Assembly (NCBI GenBank): GCA_030840885.1
Contig: JAVEDQ010000515.1
Location: 1 to 6,199 of the forward strand
Length of the DNA stretch: 6,199 nucleotides
Reading direction: 5' to 3'
Origin: Frankiaceae bacterium
GTDB taxonomy: Bacteria > Actinomycetota > Actinomycetes > Frankiales > Frankiaceae
Below, in pieces: positions 1 through 6,199 of this stretch (position 1 is its first letter; each line of letters starts with the position of its first letter). The position numbers and the translations under genes were made by a program. Below the pieces are notes generated by a model that saw only the letters and a list, made by a program, of their open reading frames with translations, had not been told where the DNA came from and did no database searches.

Positions 1-2
1 CA

Positions 3-245
3 CAGGACGAGAAGCTCGAGACGACGATGCGCGCGTTGCTCGCCAGGACGGGCAACGGGAAGACGATCTGCCCGTCCGACGTCGCTCGGACGGTCGCGCC
101 GGACGATTGGCGTCCCCTGATGGAACCGACCCGGGCCGCGGCCCGTCGGCTGGTGGCGATCGGGGAAGCCGAGATCACGCAGGGCGGTCACGTCGTCGAT
201 CCGTCCACGGCGAAGGGACCGATCCGCATCCGTCCGGTGCGCTGA
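3..245 (+). CDS. DUF3253-type small protein, 5' end outside window
   Basis: This frame is open from the left edge to a TGA at 243-245 and gives 80 visible residues. It contains the blocks I associate with DUF3253 proteins: GKTICPSDVAR, then DDWRPLM, a basic helix (RAAARRLVAIG), a strand ITQGG, and VDPSTAKGPIRIR at the C terminus. An ATG at 27 exists, but the residues before it (DEKLETT, continuing into MRALLAR) read like the first helix of the family, so the true start probably lies upstream of the window. The family has no established function. The helix-helix-strand order with a glycine turn looks like a small winged-helix fold, which is inference. No membrane segment or signal peptide is visible. 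The gene is convergent with the tautomerase gene and only 6 nt separate the two stop codons. Confidence 0.8.
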   Translation, partial: QDEKLETTMRALLARTGNGKTICPSDVARTVAPDDWRPLMEPTRAAARRLVAIGEAEITQGGHVVDPSTAKGPIRIRPVR

Positions 246-251
246 GCAGTG

Positions 252-641
252 TCAGAGGTCGCCGGTGAGGAACTGCGCCCTGCCCTCGCCGAAGCTCCAG
301 TCCGCATCGGTGTTCTCCCGAATGCTCACCATGACGTCGGTCGAGGCGATGCCGCAGCGGCTCTGCAGGTTCTCGACGAGCAGCCGGTAGAAGCTCTCCT
401 TCTGCTCCTGGGAGCGCGGCCGGCTCGTCATCTGCACGAGCACCACGTCCTGGGTGCGCTCGAAGCCGAGGCCGGTGTCCTGCACCACCAGGTGCGTCGG
501 CGGGTGCTCGTGCACGACCTGGTAGCGGTCGCGTTCGGGGACGCCGAACGCGCTGACCATGGCGTCGTGCGCGGCGTCGAGCAGGGTCGTCACCTGCTCC
601 GGCGTGCGGCCGGCGAGCAGGTCGAAGGTGAGCAGTGGCAT
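252..641 (-). CDS. Tautomerase family protein (MIF/4-OT superfamily, Tautomerase_2-like)
   Basis: The gene encodes 129 residues starting [13 protein letters not shown]. Proline directly after the initiator Met is the catalytic base of the tautomerase superfamily once Met is removed, and this fixes the ATG at 641. Conserved blocks are [16 protein letters not shown] (about 31-46), DTGLGFERT (55-63), [17 protein letters not shown] (72-88) and a C-terminal [16 protein letters not shown] (112-127). The length of about 130 residues fits the long single-chain Tautomerase_2 group, to which the uncharacterised Bacillus YusQ/YrdN-type proteins also appear to belong (recalled, not checked). Members interconvert keto and enol forms of alpha-keto acids; the substrate here is unknown. 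It should be cytosolic. The start lies 2 nt after the malic enzyme stop (TGA-CC-ATG), with only a distant AGGCGGG as a possible ribosome site, so translation is probably coupled to the malic enzyme. Confidence 0.9.
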   Translation of the reverse strand: MPLLTFDLLAGRTPEQVTTLLDAAHDAMVSAFGVPERDRYQVVHEHPPTHLVVQDTGLGFERTQDVVLVQMTSRPRSQEQKESFYRLLVENLQSRCGIASTDVMVSIRENTDADWSFGEGRAQFLTGDL

Positions 642-643
642 GG

Positions 644-2092
<1,449 letters not shown>

Positions 2093-2114
2093 GCCAGGTG
2101 TCTACTCCCGCAGC

Positions 2115-2133
2115 GTGGCGCGGTCGACGCCAC
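2115..2133 (-). other. Short GC hairpin between ATPase and malic enzyme genes
   Basis: GTGGCG and CGCCAC form a perfect 6-bp stem around a 7-nt loop that itself contains GTCGAC. It lies in the 47-nt gap between the ATPase stop and the malic enzyme ATG, ending just before the GGGAG ribosome site. No T-run follows on the minus strand, so it is not a standard intrinsic terminator. It could be an mRNA processing or stability element that separates expression of the two halves of the operon, or it could be chance in GC-rich DNA. Confidence 0.3.
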
Positions 2134-2139
2134 CCCCGT

Positions 2140-3195
2140 TCAGTCCGCCAGCTCGCGCAGGCCGGCTTCGATGTGGCGCTGCTCGATCCGGGCCGCACCG
2201 GCGTCACAGGCCACCGCGAGCCCGAGGTGCGCGAGCTGCACCAGCCACCGGAGACTCCGCCCCGCTCCCGCGGCGTAGGCCTGGTGCATGCGTTCCAGCG
2301 CCTCCGGGGACCAGACCGCGTCCACGGGCTCGCCTGGTTCCCCGGGGAGCTGCGTGACCCGCTGCCGTTGCTCGAGCAGGCGCGAGACCGCCGCCGGACC
2401 GCCCAGCCTCGGCAGGTCGACGACGCTGGAGAGGAACCCGCCGACGGCCGCCCGGTAGGCGTCGTCGTTGGCGTACGAACGGTGGACGGCCACCGCGGCC
2501 GCACAGCCGAGATGCTCGGCGATCACGCGGACGACGGTGCCGAAGAAGTCGTCGCGCTGTTCGGAGTCGACCTGCCCGGTCGGCCCGCGGACCCACTTGT
2601 CGGTGTCGTCGAGCACGAGGGTCGCCACGAGCCCGGCCTGCGCGATGACCTCGAGCAACAGCTGGGCGGTGACCACGGCCTCGGTGCCGGTGCGCGGGCT
2701 GTTCTCGACGACGGCCTGCACCTCGCGTGCCACCTCGAGCTTGACGCCCATCAGCTCCGGGGCCACCGACCACTTGTAGCTGTGCGCGACATTCGAACTC
2801 GGACCGCGGCCTGTGGCGCCGGCTCGCGCGGGCAGCGAGTGGACGACATGGCGCTCCACCATCGCCACGACGTGCTCCACGAAGGAGATGGGATCCCGCG
2901 TGACGGATGCATCGGCCAGCGCGACCGGGATGGGCAGCGGGAACAGCGCCTCGACCGTCGGCCGTAGCACGTACTGCATCAGGCTGGACTTGCCCTCGCC
3001 GCTCGCCCCGAGCACGGCGACCCGCTCCCCCCGCCGCAGCGCGGCGTCCAGCGCCTGTTCCCACGCGCCGACGACGGGGGGCGGGAGTGCGCCGAGCTCG
3101 TCGAACGGCACGTGCAGCTCGTGGAGCTCATGCAGCACCGGGGCTGCGTCGAAGGCGTTCGCCGCCTGGAGGCGGGTCAGCAGGTCAGAAGGCAT
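2140..3195 (-). CDS. P-loop ATPase of unknown function with intact Walker A and B
   Basis: I do not recognise the family. From the ATG at 3195 it has 351 residues. It shows a canonical Walker A, GASGEGKSS (63-71), and a Walker B, TLVLDDTDKW (192-201). A sensor-like strand AVAVHRSYAND (234-244) and a C-terminal helical lid with AGRSLRWLVQLAHLGL (311-326, Arg313 or Arg316 as possible sensor 2) follow. About 120 residues separate the two Walker motifs and include a stretch SYKWSVAPELMGVKLEVA (139-156) that could be a strand-rich insertion. The layout resembles ORC/STAND-type AAA ATPases. No DNA-binding domain, membrane segment or signal peptide is seen. In-frame ATGs at 3210 and 3222 and a GTG at 3234 are alternative starts, and none has a good ribosome site. 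The start at 3195 lies 4 nt after the upstream stop, which suggests translational coupling to the winged-helix ATPase. Confidence 0.85.
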   Translation of the reverse strand: MPSDLLTRLQAANAFDAAPVLHELHELHVPFDELGALPPPVVGAWEQALDAALRRGERVAVLGASGEGKSSLMQYVLRPTVEALFPLPIPVALADASVTRDPISFVEHVVAMVERHVVHSLPARAGATGRGPSSNVAHSYKWSVAPELMGVKLEVAREVQAVVENSPRTGTEAVVTAQLLLEVIAQAGLVATLVLDDTDKWVRGPTGQVDSEQRDDFFGTVVRVIAEHLGCAAAVAVHRSYANDDAYRAAVGGFLSSVVDLPRLGGPAAVSRLLEQRQRVTQLPGEPGEPVDAVWSPEALERMHQAYAAGAGRSLRWLVQLAHLGLAVACDAGAARIEQRHIEAGLRELAD

Positions 3196-3210
3196 GGGGT
3201 CAGAAGGCAT
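3183..3210 (-). repeat. 13-bp tandem direct repeat at an ATPase gene junction
   Basis: ATGCCTTCTGACC occurs twice with a 15-bp period, at 3210-3198 and 3195-3183 on the minus strand. CTGACC also recurs just outside on both sides. In the frame of the second ATPase the unit encodes MPSDP, so each copy supplies an in-frame ATG. In the frame of the upstream ATPase the first copy supplies the terminal Phe codon and its TGA stop. Stop and restart signals of the two genes therefore sit within the duplicated unit. The repeat looks like a slippage duplication. Confidence 0.75.
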
Positions 3211-4210
3211 TGGGGTCAGCATGCACCGGGGCACCGACAGTTCCGGTGAGCACCCAGCGCTGGCGCGGCCGGCCGGTTCTCGCCGACCCCGTGCGGTCCG
3301 GCGTCGCCTCGACCACCAGGCCCGCGTCCCGCAGCTCGGTGAACAGGGCGACCAGCCGGGGCCGCGTCACCTGCATCCGCTGCTGCAGGGCCGGGTCGGA
3401 CGGGCTGCTCGCGCCCAGGTCGCGCAGCACGGCGACGAGGGCGCGGGCGGAGTCGCTGACCTCGGCCAGCCGCTGCGAAGCGGCATCGGACTCCGCCGCG
3501 AGCTCGGCCGGGGTCCGCCCGTCCTCCACGAGCGCCCGGGCGAGGTCGACCAGGCGTCGCGGCACGCCGCCCGACAGCTCCGTCAGCACGGCCGCGTCGG
3601 CCTTGGTGAGCTCGACGCCGCGACGGCGCAGCATCTTCCGCGCCTCCACCGCCGACAGCGGTCCGAGCCGGAGGACGTTCTCGAAGAAGGCGTCGACGGG
3701 CGGACGGAGCAGGTCGTCGGCGGCGGCGGAGGTAGCAGCGACGACCCACTGCGCGCCGAGCCGCCACACCTCGTCGCGCAACGACCCGAACAGCAGCCGG
3801 CCGAGGCCGGCCGGCAGGTCGTCGAGCAGGACGATGGCACCGCGCGGCAGAGCCCGGCCGAGCCGGTCGAGCAGCGCGGCGGCATCGAGGGCGCCGATCT
3901 GGGCGACCGCGGCGGCCTCGTCGCCGGCGACCCGCCGGAGCACGCCACGCAGCAGGGTCGGGACGTCCTCCGCGGCTGCGGCACCGACCTGGATCGGTGC
4001 GGCCAGTTTGCGGCTACGCATCGACCAGGCCAGGTGCCGGAGCAGCGAGCTGGTTCCCGTGCCCGGCTCGCCGACTACCACAGCGTTCAGGCCGAGTTCG
4101 ACGGCCCGCTGGAGGCGCGTGAGTTCGGCCTCGCGGCCGACGAACAGCTCGGCGTCGGGGCCGGTGTCGAGCAGGGGCCGACGATCCAGGCGGAGTCGAC
4201 GCGTTTTCAC
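3200..4210 (-). CDS. AAA/STAND-like ATPase with C-terminal winged helix and degenerate Walker A
   Basis: From the GTG at 4210 the protein has 336 residues. It begins with a basic segment and an FVGREAEL box (23-30) typical of ORC/STAND-type AAA modules. The P-loop reads GEPGTGTSS (47-55), with Thr53 where Lys is expected. A Walker B, AIVLLDDLP (125-133), a sensor-1-like strand WVVAATS (155-161) and a sensor-2/lid region GGVPRRLVDLARALV (214-228) follow. Residues about 250-325 form a winged helix: QQRMQVTRPRLVALFTELRDAGLV is the helix-turn-helix, and GRPRQRWVL the basic wing. It is therefore probably a DNA-binding, ATP-responsive regulator or loader; the real function is unknown. I prefer the GTG because it lies 1 nt after the LysR stop and close to a predicted transcription start. 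A TTG at 4246 would add 12 residues but overlaps the predicted -35 element. The next gene, an intact P-loop ATPase, is probably its partner. Confidence 0.82.
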   Translation of the reverse strand: MKTRRLRLDRRPLLDTGPDAELFVGREAELTRLQRAVELGLNAVVVGEPGTGTSSLLRHLAWSMRSRKLAAPIQVGAAAAEDVPTLLRGVLRRVAGDEAAAVAQIGALDAAALLDRLGRALPRGAIVLLDDLPAGLGRLLFGSLRDEVWRLGAQWVVAATSAAADDLLRPPVDAFFENVLRLGPLSAVEARKMLRRRGVELTKADAAVLTELSGGVPRRLVDLARALVEDGRTPAELAAESDAASQRLAEVSDSARALVAVLRDLGASSPSDPALQQRMQVTRPRLVALFTELRDAGLVVEATPDRTGSARTGRPRQRWVLTGTVGAPVHADPNAF

Positions 4211-4243
4211 GTCACTGACGATACTGACGGTTAGTTCCGTCAG
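4210..4243. promoter_or_regulatory. Cluster of TGACG/CGTCA palindromes, candidate operator
   Basis: On the plus strand four half-sites fall within 34 bp: CGTCA (4210-4214), TGACG (4216-4220), TGACG (4225-4229) and CGTCA (4238-4242). They form a perfect 11-bp palindrome, CGTCACTGACG (4210-4220), and a perfect inverted repeat, CTGACGG-N6-CCGTCAG (4224-4243). There is also a near palindrome, ACTGACGGTTAGT (4223-4235). ACTGACG is repeated directly with a 9-bp period. The inverted repeat sits between the predicted -35 and -10, and the palindrome covers the -10 edge and the start site, the usual place for a repressor. The binding protein is unknown; the winged-helix ATPase encoded just downstream is one candidate. 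Confidence 0.5.
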
Positions 4244-5129
4244 CAACAGCCGTGGCTCGCGCCACCGCGACGAAATGCTGCACGGCCGGGGAGCGGTCCG
4301 TCGTCCGCCAGGCGACCTGCAGCACCACCGGCGGGGCGACGCCGCGCAACGGACGGAAGGCGACGCCCAGCGGTCGCAGGTTGGCGTAGAACGCCGGTTG
4401 CAGCGAGACCCCCCAGCCGGCGGCGACGAGGCCGAGCTGGGTCTCGATGTCCTTGCCCTCCGCGACGACCCGCGGGCTGAAGCCGTGCTCGCGGCAGTAG
4501 CCGGTGACGATGTCGAAGTAGTCCGCGCCGAGCGCGCGGGGCCAGAGCACGAAGGGTTCGTCGGCCAGCTCCCCCGGCGCGATCGTCTCCTCGGCGGCGA
4601 GCCGGTGGTCCTCCGCCAGGGCGACGACGAGCGGCTCCTCGACGAGGCTCTCGTGGGACAGGCCGGGACGCTCGGCAGCCGACCGCACGAGGCCGACGTC
4701 GATGCGCCCCGCGGCGAGGGCGACGAGCTGCGCGGCGGTGTCCATCTGGCTGACCTCGACGTCGAGGTCGGGGAAGCGGGTCCGCAGCTCTCGCAACACC
4801 TTCGGCGCGATGCTGGCGAGCGCGGTACCGACCGAGCCGACGACCAGGTGGCCGACTGCGCCCTGCCCGGCCTGGCGCACCCGCTCCTGGGCCCGCTCGG
4901 CCTCCGCCAGCACCCGCGGTGCCGCCTCGAGCAGCACCATGCCGGCCGGCGTCAGCTCGACGGCACGACTGGTCCGGGAGAACAGAGCCACCCCCAGCGC
5001 CTTCTCCAACCCGCGGACCTGCTGACTGACCGCCGGCTGGCTGATGTGGAGCTGCTCGGCAGCCCGCCCGAAGTGCAGTTCGCGGGAGACGGCCAGGAAC
5101 ATCCGCAAATGTCGTAACTCGAGGTCCAT
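4212..5129 (-). CDS. LysR-family transcriptional regulator
   Basis: From the ATG at 5129 the protein has 305 residues, the usual LysR length, and begins MDLELRHLRMFLAVSRELHF. The winged HTH covers residues 1-60, with FGRAAEQLHISQPAVSQQVRGLEKALG as the helix-turn-helix and LFSRTSRAVELTPAG as the wing. A linker helix (about 64-88) leads to the periplasmic-binding-like effector domain (about 91-290), seen in GHLVVGSVGTA, GRIDVGLVR and GLVAAGWGVSLQPA. A GGATGG 5 nt upstream of the ATG supports this start; an upstream ATG at 5177 would prepend an atypical 16-residue tail. The effector is not identifiable from sequence. The gene is divergent from the amine oxidase, the classic LysR arrangement, so it most likely controls that gene and itself. 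Its last codons contain the predicted promoter and operator of the next gene. Its product may also bind in the shared 93-bp region. Confidence 0.93.
   Translation of the reverse strand: MDLELRHLRMFLAVSRELHFGRAAEQLHISQPAVSQQVRGLEKALGVALFSRTSRAVELTPAGMVLLEAAPRVLAEAERAQERVRQAGQGAVGHLVVGSVGTALASIAPKVLRELRTRFPDLDVEVSQMDTAAQLVALAAGRIDVGLVRSAAERPGLSHESLVEEPLVVALAEDHRLAAEETIAPGELADEPFVLWPRALGADYFDIVTGYCREHGFSPRVVAEGKDIETQLGLVAAGWGVSLQPAFYANLRPLGVAFRPLRGVAPPVVLQVAWRTTDRSPAVQHFVAVARATAVADGTNRQYRQ
4218..4246 (-). promoter_or_regulatory. Predicted promoter for the ATPase-pair operon, possibly leaderless
   Basis: On the minus strand TTGCTG (4246-4241) and TATCGT (4223-4218) are separated by exactly 17 nt. 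This fits a housekeeping sigma promoter in actinobacteria, where the -10 element is of TANNNT type. Transcription would begin about 7-8 nt beyond the -10 hexamer, at or next to the GTG at 4210. The transcript would then be nearly leaderless, consistent with the lack of a Shine-Dalgarno sequence before that codon. The promoter lies inside the 3' end of the LysR gene. This is prediction from pattern only. Confidence 0.42.
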
Positions 5130-5222
5130 GCGCACCATCCATAAGTTCGACCCGCAGCGAACAGAGCGAGACATCATCGCTGTTATCGCTGATAGTGCAC
5201 TGATTCAGCCGACAGTGGAGTC
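5130..5222. promoter_or_regulatory. Divergent lysR/oxidase control region with candidate LysR sites
   Basis: This 93-bp intergenic stretch is visibly richer in A/T than its surroundings. It holds a direct repeat ATCGCTG at 5176-5182 and 5185-5191, an 11-bp palindrome TATCGCTGATA (5184-5194), CTGAT repeated 11 bp apart (5189-5193 and 5200-5204), and AGTGCACT (5194-5201). Such short dyads and helix-phased repeats are typical of LysR-family binding regions, although no perfect T-N11-A box was recognised. For the oxidase, GAGACA (5168-5173) and GATAGT (5191-5196) are 17 nt apart and would start transcription about 20 nt before its ATG. GGAG at 5217-5220 lies only 2 nt from that ATG, unusually close for a ribosome site. 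No clear lysR promoter was identified. Confidence 0.5.
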
Positions 5223-6199
5223 ATGAACACCGACTTCCGCGTCATCGTGCTCGGCTGTGGCGGCATCGGCTCCGCCGCCGCCTACTGGCTGGGCCGCCGT
5301 GCCGGCACCTCCGTCCTCGCGCTCGAACAGTTCGCCCTCGGCCACGATCGCGGTGCCTCGCAGGACCACTCCCGCATCATCCGACTCGCGCAGCACCAGG
5401 ACGCCTACGCCGACCTCGCGCCGGCGGCCTACGCAACGTGGGCCGAGGTCGAGAAGGCCTCCGGCGTCCAGCTCGTCACCAAGACCGGCGGCCTCGTCAT
5501 CGAGGCCACCGCCGAGCGGGACGCGGCCCGCACCGGCACCCGCAACATCCGCGGCTACTGCGACACCTTCGACCGACGCGGCGTCGACTACGAACTCCTC
5601 GACGCCGCCTCACTGTCCGCTCGCTGGCCGCAGTTCGTGCTGCGGGGTGACGAGCAGGCGATCTACCAGAAGGACTCGGGCATCGTCGACGCGCGGCGCG
5701 CGAACGCCACGCACCTCGCGCTGGCCCGCGGCTCCGGCGTCCAGGTGCTCGACCAGTCTCCCGTGCGGGCCGTTCGCCCGCGCGGGGACGGCGTCGAGGT
5801 GGTGACCGACGCCGAGACGTTCCGGGCCGAACGGCTCGTCGTGGCGGCCGACGCCTGGACCAACGAGGTGCTCGCCGACCTCGACGTGCAACTGCCGCTG
5901 ACGGTCACGCAGGAGCAGGTGACCTACTACAGCACCCCGAACCTCGCCGACTTCGCCCCCGACCGGTTCCCGGTGTTCATGTGGCATGGGGCGCACAACT
6001 TCTACGGCTTCCCCGTGTACGGCGAGGTCGCCACCAAGCTCGGCCAGCACATGGGCGGCCACGAGGTCACCGCGACGTCGCGCGACTTCGTCCCCGACCC
6101 GGTTCGGCAACAGCGCCAGCGCGAGTTCCTGGCCGACCACGTGCCCGGCTTCCTCGGCCCGGAGCTCTACACCAAGACCTGCCTGTACACGATTCCGCC
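5223..6199 (+). CDS. FAD-dependent amine oxidase, monomeric sarcosine/N-methyltryptophan oxidase-like, 3' end outside window
   Basis: The frame is open from ATG 5223 to the right edge, giving 325 complete codons; the family is usually about 380 residues, so roughly the last 15 percent is missing. The N terminus is a Rossmann FAD-binding fold: VIVLGCGGIGSA (GxGxxG at 11-16) and Glu35 at the end of the second strand. SRIIR (50-54) matches the flavin and substrate-contacting block of monomeric sarcosine oxidase. Lys272 and His276 in TKLGQH correspond to its oxygen-activating Lys and active-site His. Cys320 in KTCLYT corresponds to the cysteine that binds FAD covalently. These assignments are from memory of the family. 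The enzyme would oxidise an N-alkyl amino acid with O2 to give H2O2, in the cytosol; the exact substrate is unknown, and a fructosyl-amino-acid oxidase is an alternative. It is probably controlled by the divergent LysR regulator. Confidence 0.9.
   Translation, partial: MNTDFRVIVLGCGGIGSAAAYWLGRRAGTSVLALEQFALGHDRGASQDHSRIIRLAQHQDAYADLAPAAYATWAEVEKASGVQLVTKTGGLVIEATAERDAARTGTRNIRGYCDTFDRRGVDYELLDAASLSARWPQFVLRGDEQAIYQKDSGIVDARRANATHLALARGSGVQVLDQSPVRAVRPRGDGVEVVTDAETFRAERLVVAADAWTNEVLADLDVQLPLTVTQEQVTYYSTPNLADFAPDRFPVFMWHGAHNFYGFPVYGEVATKLGQHMGGHEVTATSRDFVPDPVRQQRQREFLADHVPGFLGPELYTKTCLYTIP

Noticed and set aside
225..275. Possible bidirectional terminator between the convergent DUF3253 and tautomerase genes
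   Set aside because: No strong inverted repeat with flanking A or T runs is visible; the stops are 6 nt apart.
4224..4243. CTGACGG-N6-CCGTCAG as an intrinsic terminator after lysR
   Set aside because: The stem is short, no T-run follows on the minus strand, and the site lies inside the coding sequence over a promoter-like element, so an operator is the better reading.
4211..4246. TTG at 4246 as the start of the winged-helix ATPase
   Set aside because: It would overlap the LysR gene by 35 nt, has no ribosome site, coincides with the predicted -35 element, and adds residues that encode the palindrome cluster. It cannot be fully excluded.
2813..5117. Plus-strand open frames up to 736 codons opposite the ATPase and lysR genes
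   Set aside because: Composition is typical of out-of-frame GC-rich reading, and the minus strand carries recognisable P-loop, winged-helix and LysR motifs over the same range.
5130..5177. ATG at 5177 as the lysR start
   Set aside because: It adds 16 residues not typical of LysR proteins. The ATG at 5129 gives the standard N terminus and has a GGATGG upstream.

Overview
The window is GC-rich, densely packed and strongly biased to G/C at third codon positions. This points to a high-GC actinomycete; a Pseudonocardiales-like genome is a guess from style only. No RNA genes, CRISPR arrays, insertion sequences or phage genes were seen, and no gene-free stretch exceeds about 100 bases.

Layout. (1) At the left edge is the 3' part of a small plus-strand DUF3253-type gene. 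It ends 6 nt from the convergent stop of a tautomerase gene. (2) From about 5130 leftwards runs a minus-strand series of five genes: a LysR-type regulator, an AAA-type ATPase with a C-terminal winged helix, a second P-loop ATPase, an ACT-domain malic enzyme, and a MIF/4-OT-superfamily tautomerase. Junctions are tight (1 nt between regulator stop and the preferred ATPase start, about 4 nt, 47 nt, 2 nt), so most of this looks like one transcription unit. (3) Divergent from the LysR gene across a 93-bp intergenic region is an FAD-dependent amine oxidase of the monomeric sarcosine oxidase / N-methyltryptophan oxidase type. It is cut by the right edge just after its predicted flavin-attachment cysteine.

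How the parts may work together. The LysR regulator most likely controls the divergent oxidase, which would oxidise an N-methylated or otherwise N-substituted amino acid. The malic enzyme and tautomerase are translationally linked and sit in C4/C3 keto-acid metabolism. Between them lies an uncharacterised pair of ATPases. The upstream one has a winged helix but carries Thr in place of the Walker A lysine; the downstream one has an intact P-loop and no obvious DNA-binding domain.

The end of the LysR gene, directly at the start of the ATPase pair, contains a cluster of four TGACG/CGTCA half-sites. They lie over a promoter-like TTGCTG-17-TATCGT arrangement whose predicted start is almost on a GTG codon. 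This suggests a separately regulated, possibly leaderless and autoregulated ATPase-pair operon that reads on into the malic enzyme. That operon is the most novel part of the window.
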